Origin: Pseudomonas sp. TNT3
GTDB taxonomy: Bacteria > Pseudomonadota > Gammaproteobacteria > Pseudomonadales > Pseudomonadaceae
Assembly: GCF_010095445.2 (NCBI RefSeq)
Contig: NZ_WFGV02000007.1
Coordinates: 62,001 to 126,000 of the forward strand
Length of the DNA stretch: 64,000 bases
Reading direction: 5' to 3'
The notes below the pieces were generated by a model. That model did no database searches. It worked only from the letters and a program-made list of their open reading frames with translations, and was not told the origin of the DNA. Positions within the stretch are counted from its first letter, which is position 1, and every line of letters starts with the position of its first letter. Positions 1 through 8,316 of the stretch are shown here, one piece after another. The translations under genes and the position numbers were made by a program.

Positions 1-34
1 GACGGCCTAAGAATCCGTCCGCCAATTTGATCTG

Positions 35-1396
35 ATGCTCGACAACACCGCCCAGGCCGCGCAGGTATTGCTGCCGCTGGCTGGCCAACCCTGCAAAAGC
101 GTCACGCTGGCATTACGCGAACAGGTCACACGCCGTCCGTTTGTGCGCTCGACCAATCTGGTAAAGGACAACACGCTTTATTGCAGTTCGCTGTTCGGGG
201 AGATCAACGAACAAATCGACCCCGGCGATTACACCGAAGGCAAACTGTGGCTCATGAACGGCAACCCGGTCACCCCCGGCACTGCGCTGCTGGTGTATCG
301 GCTCAGCGACGGGCAGCGCGGTGCACTGAGCACCCTGGACGGCTATCACCTGAGCAACGTACTGCGATTGATCGGCCGCAAGACGATACTGCTGTTACAG
401 GTCGGATCGAACTGGCTGTCGCCTGACGGGAAATACCACGCAGGTCCTCTTCCCGTTATACCGGTGGCGCAAACCACGCTGAACTCCTCCCGCTATGCCT
501 TCACCGTGGCGGCGGGGTTTCCTGAAGGTGAGACCTGGCGATACATGCTCAGTGAGTACCCGCCGCTGTTCAGTTTGCTGATTTTTTTCGGCGTTGTGTC
601 CGGGCTGATCGGACATGTTCTGCAAAAGCGCTCGACATCGCCCAGCGTTGAAATGCAACGCGCGCTGGAAGCCGCGGAGTTCATTCCTTATTTTCAACCG
701 GTGGTTCTTGGCGACAACAAGAAGTGGTCCGGCGCCGAAGTGTTGATGCGCTGGAACCATCCGAAGGAAGGCTTGGTACGACCCGATTTGTTCATCCCGT
801 TCGCCGAGCACTCCGGGCTGATCGTGCCGATGACCCGCTCACTGATGCGCCAAACTGCAGCGCTATTGGCGCCGCTGTCAGGATCGTTCGAGGCGCCGTT
901 CCATATCGGCATCAATATCACCGCCCGGCACTGCAAGGACTTGCAACTGGTTGAGGATTGTCGCGAGTTCCTGGCCAACTTCGCGCCGGAGTCCATCAGC
1001 CTGGTACTTGAGCTGACCGAACGTGAGCTGATCGAGCCCACGGCCATCACCCATCAACTGTTCGAACAACTTCACGCGCTTGGCGTGATGATCGCCATCG
1101 ACGACTTTGGTACCGGCCACTCGAGCCTCGGTTACCTGCGCGAATTCAACGTGGACTTTCTGAAAATCGACCAGAGTTTTGTCGCCATGATTGGCGCCGA
1201 TGCCCTGTCCCGGCACATCCTCGACAGCATTATCGAGCTCTCGGTCAAGCTCGACCTGAGCATCGTTGCCGAGGGCGTGGAAACCGAGGAGCAAAGTGAT
1301 TACCTGACTGCTCACGGCGTGAACTATTTGCAGGGTTATCTGTTCGGCCGGCCGATGCCTGGCGAGCAGTTCATTATTAAATTAAGTGACCATTAA
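35..1396 (+). CDS. CSS-motif/EAL domain c-di-GMP phosphodiesterase, 5' end incomplete
   Basis: The product resembles membrane phosphodiesterases that hydrolyse cyclic di-GMP, with a periplasmic CSS sensor domain followed by a cytoplasmic EAL domain. The CSS cysteine-serine-serine is at residues 50-52, a membrane segment near 175-196, and EAL from about 205 to 450, with AEVLMRW, a DDFGTG loop and the EGVET motif all present. Family members normally begin with an additional N-terminal membrane helix, which is absent here. The reading frame is open only from position 11 because an in-frame TAA lies at 8-10, and the first ATG has no visible ribosome binding site. The codons between the stop and that ATG read like normal family sequence (RQFDLMLDN). 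I infer a 5' truncation or nonsense mutation, or a sequence error. The domain call is firm; whether the gene is intact is not. Confidence 0.78.
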   Translation: MLDNTAQAAQVLLPLAGQPCKSVTLALREQVTRRPFVRSTNLVKDNTLYCSSLFGEINEQIDPGDYTEGKLWLMNGNPVTPGTALLVYRLSDGQRGALSTLDGYHLSNVLRLIGRKTILLLQVGSNWLSPDGKYHAGPLPVIPVAQTTLNSSRYAFTVAAGFPEGETWRYMLSEYPPLFSLLIFFGVVSGLIGHVLQKRSTSPSVEMQRALEAAEFIPYFQPVVLGDNKKWSGAEVLMRWNHPKEGLVRPDLFIPFAEHSGLIVPMTRSLMRQTAALLAPLSGSFEAPFHIGINITARHCKDLQLVEDCREFLANFAPESISLVLELTERELIEPTAITHQLFEQLHALGVMIAIDDFGTGHSSLGYLREFNVDFLKIDQSFVAMIGADALSRHILDSIIELSVKLDLSIVAEGVETEEQSDYLTAHGVNYLQGYLFGRPMPGEQFIIKLSDH

Positions 1397-1627
1397 CTAG
1401 CAGCTTAAATACACCCGACGAGACAATGCACCAAAATGTTTCAGACATTCACTGTTGTTACATGAAGAAAATATCATGATTTACTCTTGGCGCATTAACT
1501 ACTACACTTTTTGTTGCCTGTGCAAAATTGGCAGGGCGAGCCACTATCACCGGGTCGCTTCAAGGCTCTTGGCTTATAGCTTTGTTTGCGGTAGGTATTA
1601 GCCAAACACACTATTGGAGTATAGATT

Positions 1628-1993
1628 TTGTCCAGACTCGCTGAATTTCGTGCAGCTGAAAAGGCCCTTCAAGAGCAGCTCAAACAGCTGGAATCACTGA
1701 AGAATGACGCCGGGCTCAAGAAAGAAATCGAATTCGAAGAGAAGCTTCAGGGACTGATGAAAACTTACGGCAAAAGCCTGCGCGACATCATCGCCATTCT
1801 CGATCCGAACCCGGCAAGATCCGGCCTGCAACAGGCCTCGGCACCTAAAACCCGCCGCGCACGCGTGGTCAAGGTTTATCAGAACCCGCACACCGGTGAG
1901 CTGATCGAGACCAAGGGCGGCAACCACCGCGGCCTGAAAGCATGGAAGGAACAATACGGTGCCGACACCGTTGACGCCTGGCTGCGCGGTTAA
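1628..1993 (+). CDS. mvaU: MvaT/MvaU-family H-NS-like xenogeneic silencer
   Basis: This 121-residue protein matches the MvaT/MvaU family, Pseudomonas H-NS analogues that bind AT-rich DNA and silence acquired genes. An N-terminal coiled coil (about residues 1-60) handles oligomerisation. The C-terminal DNA-binding part contains VKVYQNPHTGELIETKGGNH, close to the MvaU rather than the MvaT version. The start is TTG at 1628, chosen because GGAG at 1616-1619 is well spaced and the protein then begins MSRLAEFRAA as in relatives. The 230 bp upstream are AT-rich with no other gene, and a hairpin terminator follows directly. The AT-rich prophage cargo further along is the sort of DNA such a protein would be expected to coat (inference). 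Assignment to MvaU rather than another paralogue is probable. Confidence 0.9.
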   Translation: MSRLAEFRAAEKALQEQLKQLESLKNDAGLKKEIEFEEKLQGLMKTYGKSLRDIIAILDPNPARSGLQQASAPKTRRARVVKVYQNPHTGELIETKGGNHRGLKAWKEQYGADTVDAWLRG

Positions 1994-2012
1994 AGCATCT
2001 CCGTGATAAAAC

Positions 2013-2038
2013 AAAGCCCTGCCCTGCAGGGCTTTTTC
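2013..2038 (+). terminator. Rho-independent terminator of mvaU
   Basis: The hairpin AGCCCTG/CAGGGCT is followed by a run of T, 20 bases after the mvaU stop. Confidence 0.85.
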
Positions 2039-2157
2039 ATGGGCACACTAAAAGACATGGACTAAAGAATGTTAAATCGGTAGCGCCCGACTAACTTTCG
2101 GCTTAATCCTTTTGGGCATCCAAACATCATCGATCGCGTCACGCGTTGCCCCTTCGG

Positions 2158-2694
2158 TTAAAGTTGCAAACTGTTGCGGGCCGCCGCTATTTCTTCCTGG
2201 CTCGCCTTATAAATCTGCGCCTGTCCCGCATACGAAAGTACATAGGCCTTATCGCCATCCACCGCGGCAACCAATGTTTGTGACAGCACATGCCGCCCGT
2301 TTTGTGTGATGGTGCAGGTGGTTTCCAATGCCGCTAAACGGCTCAAGCGCGTCTCGTGAATCTTGTTGCAAACACTTTGATAACCGCTCTGGAAGAAGTC
2401 TTTCTGGACGGCTTTGCGCATCTCCAGCAACACCCCCTCAAGGTTGACTTGATGCCCGCTTTCCACCTGCGTCATGGTCAACTCCATGACCAGTGTCGGT
2501 GACCCGTCCTGATCGTTTTTCACTGCACGCTGGCGCGAAACCTTGGACGTTGCGTCGTCGGGCACGATGGCTTCGATTTCCCAACCGATTGGCCAGGTGA
2601 TCACCGGTGTCTGCGCGTGAACACAGGTCACGGCAGACAGTGAGCCAATCAAGACGAGGGTCGATACACGAAATCGGGACATTACGCTAAACAC
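2158..2694 (-). CDS. Exported DUF4946-like hypothetical protein
   Basis: A 178-residue protein with a clear signal peptide: a hydrophobic stretch followed by VHAQ, so cleavage is likely after about residue 27. The mature part begins TPVITWPIGWEIEAI and has two cysteines that could form a disulfide, which resembles small periplasmic DUF4946 proteins of Pseudomonas. The longest frame begins with GTG at 2694; an internal ATG four codons later (2682) is equally possible. Neither has a strong ribosome binding site. It stands alone, convergent with mvaU. No enzymatic motif is visible and the function is unknown. Confidence 0.75.
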   Translation of the reverse strand: MFSVMSRFRVSTLVLIGSLSAVTCVHAQTPVITWPIGWEIEAIVPDDATSKVSRQRAVKNDQDGSPTLVMELTMTQVESGHQVNLEGVLLEMRKAVQKDFFQSGYQSVCNKIHETRLSRLAALETTCTITQNGRHVLSQTLVAAVDGDKAYVLSYAGQAQIYKASQEEIAAARNSLQL

Positions 2695-2827
2695 TCAGGG
2701 GTGGAGCGGTAAAGTCTGAGCTGCGCCCGCCCGTCAGGCAATAGCGGATGCATTGGGTTTGGTGATGTCCCAAGCCTTGCGTATCATTGCTGCCATTCGT
2801 TAGCCCCACTTATTTACCGGAGGGCCC

Positions 2828-3349
2828 ATGAGCCTGCACGAATTGAACACCTTCCCTGGCGTCACCGCCCAACCTGATTCCGCGACCCAGAAGTTCGTCT
2901 TCAACCACACCATGTTGCGGGTAAAGGACATCACCAAGTCGCTGGATTTCTACACCCGCATCCTGGGTTTCTCGCTGGTTGAAAAGCGCGACTTCCCGGA
3001 CGCCGAATTCAGCCTGTACTTCCTGGCACTGGTCGATAAAAACCAGATCCCTGCCGACGCTGCCGCGCGCACCGAATGGATGAAGTCGATTCCTGGCATT
3101 CTGGAACTGACGCACAACCACGGCACCGAGAACGACGCAGATTTCGCTTACCACAACGGCAACACCGACCCACGTGGGTTTGGCCATATCTGCATTTCGG
3201 TTCCGGATATCGTGGCTGCCTGCGAGCGTTTTGAAGCGCTGGGTTGCGATTTCCAGAAGCGCCTGAACGACGGCCGCATGAAGAGCCTGGCGTTCATCAA
3301 GGACCCGGATGCTTACTGGGTCGAGATCATTCAGCCAGCGCCTATGTAA
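2828..3349 (+). CDS. gloA: Lactoylglutathione lyase (glyoxalase I)
   Basis: Glyoxalase I converts the hemithioacetal of methylglyoxal and glutathione to S-lactoylglutathione in the cytosol. The 173-residue protein carries the VOC fold pattern NHTMLRVKDITKSLDFYTRILG near the N-terminus, ELTHNHGTE in the middle and a C-terminal KDPDAYWVEIIQP. The metal-ligand histidine and glutamate positions of the family are therefore visible. Length and the roughly 20-residue N-terminal extension fit the long proteobacterial form. GGAGG at 2818-2822 supports the ATG at 2828. It is transcribed alone and ends in a shared terminator with the convergent ahpF. Glutathione-linked detoxification also appears at gor further along. 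Confidence 0.95.
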   Translation: MSLHELNTFPGVTAQPDSATQKFVFNHTMLRVKDITKSLDFYTRILGFSLVEKRDFPDAEFSLYFLALVDKNQIPADAAARTEWMKSIPGILELTHNHGTENDADFAYHNGNTDPRGFGHICISVPDIVAACERFEALGCDFQKRLNDGRMKSLAFIKDPDAYWVEIIQPAPM

Positions 3350-3354
3350 GCGAA

Positions 3355-3442
3355 ATCAAAAGATCGCAGGCTCCGCCAGCTCCTACAGGGTCGAGCCGGA
3401 CCTGGTTTTTGTAGGAGCTGGCGAAGCCTGCGATCTTTTGAT
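3355..3442. repeat. REP/REPIN palindrome
   Basis: Two 33-bp arms (3355-3387 and 3410-3442) with a few mismatches form a long hairpin containing the GTAGGAGCTGGC core seen at several other intergenic sites in this window. It lies between the gloA stop and its terminator. Confidence 0.85.
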
Positions 3443-3444
3443 CT

Positions 3445-3486
3445 AAAAAAAACCCCATGATCGCTCATGGGGTTTTTGTTTTTTCA
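3445..3486. terminator. Bidirectional terminator between gloA and ahpF
   Basis: CCCCATGA/TCATGGGG hairpin with A-run on the left and T-run on the right, so it can serve both convergent genes. Confidence 0.85.
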
Positions 3487-3496
3487 GCCTCGGTGT

Positions 3497-5059
3497 TTAC
3501 GCCGGGGCCGACGTGCGGATCAAGTGATCGAACGCGCTAAGCGAAGCCTTGGCACCCTCGCCCACTGCAATCACGATCTGCTTGTACGGCACCGTGGTCA
3601 CGTCTCCCGCAGCAAACACACCCGGCATCGATGTCTCGCCTCGCGCATCAACAATGATCTCGCCACGTGGCGACAGCTCGATGGTGCCCTTGAGCCAATC
3701 GGTGTTCGGTAACAGACCGATCTGCACGAAGATGCCTTCCAGTTCTACCGCTCGCAATTCGTCAGTTTGACGATCCTTGTAACGCAAGCCATTGACCTTC
3801 TGACCGTCACCGGTCACTTCCGTGGTTTGCGCACTGGTGATCACCGTCACGTTGGACAGGCTGTGCAATTTGCGCTGCAGGACGGCGTCGGCGCGCAGTT
3901 GCACGTCGAACTCAAGCAAGGTCACGTGAGCGACAATACCCGCCAGATCGATGGCCGCTTCGACGCCGGAGTTACCGCCGCCAATCACTGCCACGCGCTT
4001 GCCCTTGAACAGCGGACCGTCACAGTGCGGGCAGTACGCCACGCCTTTATTACGGTACTGCTGCTCACCCGGGACGTTCATTTCACGCCACCGCGCACCG
4101 GTCGCCAGAATCACGGTCCGCGCTTTCAGCGACGCACCGCTGGCGAAGTGGACTTCGTGCAGTTCGCCATGCTTGCCCGGCACCAGCTTGTCGGCACGCT
4201 GCAGGTTCATGATGTCGACGTCGTATTGCTTGACGTGTTCTTCCAGCGCCACGGCCAGTTTCGGCCCTTCGGTTTCCTGTACGGAAATGAAGTTTTCGAT
4301 GGCCATGGTGTCCAGCACCTGCCCACCAAAACGCTCCGCCGCAACACCGGTTCGAATGCCTTTACGGGCAGCGTAAATCGCGGCCGAAGCACCGGCAGGG
4401 CCACCGCCGACCACGAGCACATCGAAGGCTTCTTTGGCGCTGATTTTTTCCGCCTGACGCTCGATACCGCTGGTGTCGATTTTGGCGAGGATTTCTTCCA
4501 GGCCCATGCGGCCCTGACCGAAATTTACCCCGTTGAGGTAGATACTTGGTACCGCCATGATCTGGCGCTCATCGACTTCAGCCTGGAACAGCGCGCCGTC
4601 GATGGCAACGTGACGGATGTTCGGGTTCAGCACCGCCATCAGGTTCAGCGCCTGGACCACGTCCGGGCAGTTCTGGCAGGACAGCGAGAAGTACGTCTCG
4701 AAGCTGAACTCGCCCTTGATGGAACGGATCTGTTCGATCACTTCAGCGCTGGCTTTCGAGGGGTGGCCACCCACTTGCAGCAGGGCCAGCACCAACGAGG
4801 TGAATTCGTGGCCCATGGGGATGCCGGCGAAACGCAGGCTGATATCGGCACCCGGGCGGTTGATCGAGAACGATGGTTTGCGCGCATCGTCACCGTTGTC
4901 GAGCAACGTAATCTGTGTGGAAAGACTGGCAACGTCTTTCAAGAGTTCGAGCATTTCACGGGATTTCGCACCGTCGTCGAGGGAGGCAACGATCTCGATC
5001 GGCTGGGTGACCCGTTCCAGGTATGACTTCAACTGGGCTTTTAAATTGGCGTCCAACAT
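3497..5059 (-). CDS. ahpF: Alkyl hydroperoxide reductase subunit F
   Basis: AhpF is the FAD-dependent NADH oxidoreductase that re-reduces the peroxiredoxin AhpC. At 520 residues it has the usual length. An N-terminal double thioredoxin-fold region carries the CxxC in SLSCQNCPD, near residue 130. The FAD site [10 protein letters not shown] lies near 218, and the redox pair CPHC precedes an NADH-binding GGGNSG. A C-terminal [10 protein letters not shown] completes the FAD contacts. AAGGAAA supports the ATG at 5059. It lies downstream of ahpC on the same strand, separated by a strong hairpin that may set a lower ahpF level. All expected catalytic cysteines are present. Confidence 0.97.
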   Translation of the reverse strand: MLDANLKAQLKSYLERVTQPIEIVASLDDGAKSREMLELLKDVASLSTQITLLDNGDDARKPSFSINRPGADISLRFAGIPMGHEFTSLVLALLQVGGHPSKASAEVIEQIRSIKGEFSFETYFSLSCQNCPDVVQALNLMAVLNPNIRHVAIDGALFQAEVDERQIMAVPSIYLNGVNFGQGRMGLEEILAKIDTSGIERQAEKISAKEAFDVLVVGGGPAGASAAIYAARKGIRTGVAAERFGGQVLDTMAIENFISVQETEGPKLAVALEEHVKQYDVDIMNLQRADKLVPGKHGELHEVHFASGASLKARTVILATGARWREMNVPGEQQYRNKGVAYCPHCDGPLFKGKRVAVIGGGNSGVEAAIDLAGIVAHVTLLEFDVQLRADAVLQRKLHSLSNVTVITSAQTTEVTGDGQKVNGLRYKDRQTDELRAVELEGIFVQIGLLPNTDWLKGTIELSPRGEIIVDARGETSMPGVFAAGDVTTVPYKQIVIAVGEGAKASLSAFDHLIRTSAPA

Positions 5060-5087
5060 ACGGGCGATTTCCTTTTTTGAATTCGTA

Positions 5088-5126
5088 AAAAAAAACGCCC
5101 GAGCGAATCTCGCCCGGGCGTTTTTG
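5088..5126 (-). terminator. Terminator between ahpC and ahpF
   Basis: The inverted repeat AACGCCCGAGCG/CGCCCGGGCGTT has an A-run on its left side. On the minus strand this is a strong terminator after ahpC, so read-through or a second promoter would be needed for ahpF. Confidence 0.75.
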
Positions 5127-5183
5127 AGGGCGGTGCAGCTTACTTAGGTGCGGGATACCGCCCTGATAGTGCGTGTCACAGAC

Positions 5184-5747
5184 TTAGATCTTGCCGACCA
5201 GGTCCAAAGACGGAGCCAAAGTGGCCTCGCCTTCTTTCCACTTGGCTGGGCAAACCTGGCCTGGGTGAGCAGCGACGTACTGGGCAGCCTTGATTTTGCG
5301 CAGCAGTTCGGAAGCGTCACGACCCACACCGCCGTCGTTCAGCTCGACGATTTTGATCTGGCCTTCAGGGTTGATCACGAAAGTGCCACGGTCAGCCAGA
5401 CCGGCGTCTTCGATCAGTACGTCGAAGTTGCGGGAGATGGCGTGGGTCGGGTCGCCGATCATGGTGTACTGGATTTTGCCAATGGCTGGCGACGTGTTGT
5501 GCCAGGCAGCGTGGGCAAAATGGGTGTCGGTGGAAACGCTGTAGATCTCGACGCCCAGCTTCTGGAATGCGTCGTAGTTATCAGCCAGGTCTTCCAGCTC
5601 GGTCGGGCAAACAAAAGTGAAGTCGGCTGGGTAGAAGAACACGACAGACCATTTGCCTTTCAGGTCAGCGTCCGACACTTTTACGAAGTCGCCGTTTTTG
5701 AATGCGTCAGCTTTGAATGGTTTTACTTGGCTGTTGATGATAGGCAT
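5184..5747 (-). CDS. ahpC: Alkyl hydroperoxide reductase subunit C (peroxiredoxin)
   Basis: AhpC is the 2-Cys peroxiredoxin that reduces hydrogen peroxide and organic peroxides using electrons from AhpF. The 187-residue protein has the peroxidatic cysteine in FTFVCPTE near residue 47 and the resolving cysteine in GQVCPAKW near 166, both in the expected places. The start matches the family N-terminus [11 protein letters not shown]. It is the first gene of the ahpC-ahpF pair. Upstream DNA contains a partial OxyR-like site, consistent with peroxide induction as known in Pseudomonas. Confidence 0.97.
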   Translation of the reverse strand: MPIINSQVKPFKADAFKNGDFVKVSDADLKGKWSVVFFYPADFTFVCPTELEDLADNYDAFQKLGVEIYSVSTDTHFAHAAWHNTSPAIGKIQYTMIGDPTHAISRNFDVLIEDAGLADRGTFVINPEGQIKIVELNDGGVGRDASELLRKIKAAQYVAAHPGQVCPAKWKEGEATLAPSLDLVGKI

Positions 5748-5838
5748 CGGTGACTCTCCGTCAGGGGTTGAAAAGTTGATGGAATGAATCCTACCTATTC
5801 AATTCCCCGATGGCTCATTGGCAAAGCTCATGCTGCTG

Positions 5839-5864
5839 ATTGGTTTTGGCTATTAGCCGACTGT
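5839..5864 (-). promoter_or_regulatory. Candidate OxyR-like site upstream of ahpC
   Basis: ATTG-N7-CTAT-N7-CTGT follows the ATAG/CTAT periodicity of OxyR boxes in its first half; the fourth element is poor. It lies about 95-115 bp before the ahpC start. The position and known OxyR control of ahpC support it; the match alone is modest. Confidence 0.4.
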
Positions 5865-5909
5865 ATTAATAGAAGAAATGGGTATCTAGCGGGGTTCGGT
5901 GAGCGCTAA

Positions 5910-5957
5910 GAGCCAAGAGCCAGGAGCCAGGAGCCAGGAGCCTGGAGCCTGGAGCTG
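5910..5957. repeat. Heptanucleotide tandem repeat (GAGCCAG/GAGCCTG)
   Basis: Nearly seven copies of a 7-bp unit run head to tail: GAGCCAA, three GAGCCAG, two GAGCCTG, then a partial GAGCTG. It lies in the ahpC upstream/integrase downstream gap and is not inside any supported gene. Confidence 0.85.
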
Positions 5958-5961
5958 AGCA

Positions 5962-6113
5962 CTTGTGGCGAGGGGATTTATCCCCGTTCGGCGACGTAGT
6001 CGTCGCAAAACCAGTGCGCGCGATATGCCTGATTCACCTGATAACCGGAATTCGGGGTTGCTGCGCAAATCAACGAGGCGGTGCGACGTTTCGCTGAATC
6101 CCCTCACCACAAG
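5962..6113. repeat. Imperfect inverted repeat, REPIN-like
   Basis: The 17-bp arms at 5962-5978 and 6097-6113 (CTTGTGGCGAGGGGATT and its complement with one mismatch) enclose about 120 bp. The arm sequence recurs in the element near 18,190-18,275. The rest of the 5,748-6,151 gap holds only the ahpC promoter and the heptamer repeat. Confidence 0.7.
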
Positions 6114-6151
6114 AGCCAGGATCGACAGCTGCTTCAGGGTGATATGCAGCG

Positions 6152-7090
6152 TCAGAGTGCCAACGGTTTTTCCGTGAGTCGCGTCATGCCTGGAAACGGA
6201 CTCGCCTCCACATAACGCATGGCTGACTTCATGTCCTTCCAGCCGACATAACTCATCAGCGACTTCAAATCCCATCCGCTCTGATGTGCCCACGTAGCAA
6301 ATCCGCGTCGCAGCGAATGGCTAGTGTAATGCTCGGCAGAAATGCCTGCGCGCTCCAGCGCCTGACGCAGCAGCGGGATCACGCTGTTAGGGTGCAGGCC
6401 CGCCTCGCTCAAATGCCCCCAACGGTCAATCCCCCGAAACACCGGCCCCCGCACCAGCGCGGCTTCGGTGATCCACTCGATATAGGCCTGCACGGGACAC
6501 AAACGCTGCAGCGCTGGCGTTTGGTACGTCTTGCCAAGGTTTTCGCGGTCACCCTTGGTGCGAGGCAGGTAAAGGCTGATGCCGGTGCCGGCGCTCGCTT
6601 GAACGTGCTCGATCTGGATTCGGCACAGCTCATCGCTGCGAAAGCCACGCCAGAAGCCCATCAGGATCATCGCCGTATCGCGTCGGGCCCTAAGCAGTGC
6701 CGATTGATCGTGCTCAGATTTAGCGGTCTGCACTTCCTGCTCCAGCCAGGCAATCACTTGCTCAAGATGCTGCAACTGCAAAGGCTCGGCCTGTTTCTCC
6801 TGAGCCGGATGAAGCGCGCGTATGCCCTTGAACACTTTGCGCACGACAGGCGCCTTGGTGGGATCGGCGAAGCCCTGGCTGTTGTGCCATTGCGCAAGCG
6901 CCGACAAACGCAGCTTCAACGTATTGATCGACAACACACCGGCATGCGCCACCAGATAACGCGCGACGCTGTCTGCAGTCGCAGGCAGGAAGCCACCCCA
7001 ACTGACCTCAAAGTGTTCGATGGCCGCGCGATAGCTGCGACGGGTGTTGTCCCGTGTGGCGGCTTGCAGGTATCGATCGAGATCACTCAT
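6152..7090 (-). CDS. Tyrosine recombinase (phage-type integrase)
   Basis: A 312-residue tyrosine recombinase. It has an N-terminal SAM-like core-binding domain (DNTRRSYRAAIEHFEVSW) and a C-terminal catalytic domain. That domain shows the first arginine in RGFRSDELCRI, the HxxR box in SHSLRRGFATW, and a C-terminal WKDMKSAMRYVE bearing the nucleophilic tyrosine. I start at the ATG at 7090 (MSDLDRYLQAA), because the longer 7123 start would place codons inside a REP-type palindrome. It faces a KfrA-like gene across about 215 bp. No att repeats or other mobile genes flank it, so it may be a resident recombinase rather than part of a recent island (inference). Confidence 0.88.
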   Translation of the reverse strand: MSDLDRYLQAATRDNTRRSYRAAIEHFEVSWGGFLPATADSVARYLVAHAGVLSINTLKLRLSALAQWHNSQGFADPTKAPVVRKVFKGIRALHPAQEKQAEPLQLQHLEQVIAWLEQEVQTAKSEHDQSALLRARRDTAMILMGFWRGFRSDELCRIQIEHVQASAGTGISLYLPRTKGDRENLGKTYQTPALQRLCPVQAYIEWITEAALVRGPVFRGIDRWGHLSEAGLHPNSVIPLLRQALERAGISAEHYTSHSLRRGFATWAHQSGWDLKSLMSYVGWKDMKSAMRYVEASPFPGMTRLTEKPLAL

Positions 7091-7107
7091 GGAAATGGCC
7101 TTGCGCA

Positions 7108-7140
7108 GAGCCTGTGGGAGCAACGCTTGCTCCTACGGGG
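7108..7140. repeat. Single REP palindrome
   Basis: GTGGGAGCAA and TTGCTCCTAC form a short hairpin of the same REP type found elsewhere in the window. It overlaps the extreme 5' side of the integrase leader. Confidence 0.6.
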
Positions 7141-7190
7141 TTGGGGTGTACGGAAATAGCGGTGAAAACGCGTCAAAAATGCGCTGACAC

Positions 7191-7211
7191 GGGATAATAC
7201 CAGTATATCCC
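7191..7211. promoter_or_regulatory. Palindrome in the integrase/KfrA divergent intergenic region
   Basis: GGGATA-N9-TATCCC is a perfect-arm inverted repeat close to the integrase start. It is a candidate operator for one of the two divergent genes. Confidence 0.4.
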
Positions 7212-7248
7212 GCATCATGAACTTACCTTGTTTAACTTTACAATCAGC

Positions 7249-7282
7249 GTGGTACACTACTGTTTTTAGTGGTATGTACCAC
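7249..7282 (+). promoter_or_regulatory. Candidate autoregulatory operator/promoter of the KfrA-like gene
   Basis: GTGGTATGTACCAC (7269-7282) is a near-perfect palindrome. A related half-degenerate copy GTGGTACACTAC lies at 7249-7260 and overlaps a TACACT -10-like hexamer, with TTGTTT about 19 bp upstream. KfrA-family proteins are known to repress their own promoters through palindromes, so autoregulation is likely but inferred. Confidence 0.5.
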
Positions 7283-7305
7283 AGTACGAAATCGTAGGAG
7301 AGCGC

Positions 7306-8316
7306 ATGGCTCGCGGTGGCATCAACAAAGCAGTGGTTCAAACGGCACGCCTGGCAATCCTTGCCCGGGGCGAGCATCCCAGCATCGACGCGGTACGCAT
7401 CGAGATGGGCAATACCGGCTCTAAAACCACTATTCACCGTTATCTCAAAGAACTGGATGACGGCGTAGAACCCACAGAATCCACGTCCGAACCCATCGAC
7501 GATGAGCTGACAGCGCTGGTTTCTCGCCTTGCGCAGCGCCTCAAGGAACAGGCCCAGGAGCCCATCGACCAGGCTCGTGCCCAGTTCGAACAGCAAAAGA
7601 ACGCGCTGGATGCGCAGCTGGCTCAGGCTCAGGAAGCCAACACCGAGCTGCATCATCAGTACGAGATTCAGACGCTGGCGCTGACACAGGAATCGGACAC
7701 GCTGCAGAACACCGTGGCCCTGCTGCAAACCGAACAGACCCGCAACGCCGGGCTGAACCAGGCGCTGGCCGATTTCGAATTAAGGCTGCAAGACAAGGAT
7801 GAGCAGATCCGCTCCCTTGAAGAGAAACACCTGCACGCCCGGGACGCTCTGGAGCACTACCGCAACGCGGTCAAAGAGCAACGCGAGCAGGAGCAGCGAC
7901 GTCACGAAGGACAGGTGCAACAGGTGCAGATGGAGTTGCGTCAGGCGCAGCAAAGCGCACTGGTGCGTCAGGACGAAATCACCCAGCTGCACCGCGACAA
8001 TGAGCGCCTGCTGACGGAAAACCGCGGAACGTTGCGCGAATTGAGCCTGCTGCAGGAACAGCTCAAGCAAACGCACAGCCGGCAGGATCAGTTGCTCGAA
8101 CAGGTCAACCGGATCGACACCGAACGCACCCTCCTCCAGGAACGCTTGCGTGCAGCACTACTGGAAAGCCAGTCACTCAAACAGAGCGTCGAGGAGCAGT
8201 CGCAGGCGAACAAGATGCTGGAGATTGAATTGCTCAAGACTCAGGCGAGTCTCGATGAGCGCGTGCGACTGGCGGCTGTCGTTGCGACAGCGCCAGCCAC
8301 AGCGGAGGCCGATTAA
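7306..8316 (+). CDS. KfrA-like DNA-binding coiled-coil protein
   Basis: A 336-residue protein with an N-terminal helix-turn-helix region of KfrA_N type (about residues 1-50, [17 protein letters not shown], then [11 protein letters not shown]). It is followed by a long alpha-helical coiled coil rich in Q, E, L and R to about residue 320. KfrA proteins of plasmids bind operator DNA and form filament-like oligomers aiding segregation; chromosomal homologues are uncharacterised. AGGAGAG just upstream supports the ATG at 7306. It is divergent from a tyrosine recombinase, and its stop overlaps that of the convergent gor. The pair could act together on DNA structure or site-specific recombination, which is inference from adjacency only. 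Confidence 0.85.
   Translation: MARGGINKAVVQTARLAILARGEHPSIDAVRIEMGNTGSKTTIHRYLKELDDGVEPTESTSEPIDDELTALVSRLAQRLKEQAQEPIDQARAQFEQQKNALDAQLAQAQEANTELHHQYEIQTLALTQESDTLQNTVALLQTEQTRNAGLNQALADFELRLQDKDEQIRSLEEKHLHARDALEHYRNAVKEQREQEQRRHEGQVQQVQMELRQAQQSALVRQDEITQLHRDNERLLTENRGTLRELSLLQEQLKQTHSRQDQLLEQVNRIDTERTLLQERLRAALLESQSLKQSVEEQSQANKMLEIELLKTQASLDERVRLAAVVATAPATAEAD

Noticed and set aside
3767-5026. Long plus-strand frame of 419 codons opposite ahpF
   Set aside because: It is the mirror frame of a GC-rich gene, rich in H, D, V and G, with no family pattern.
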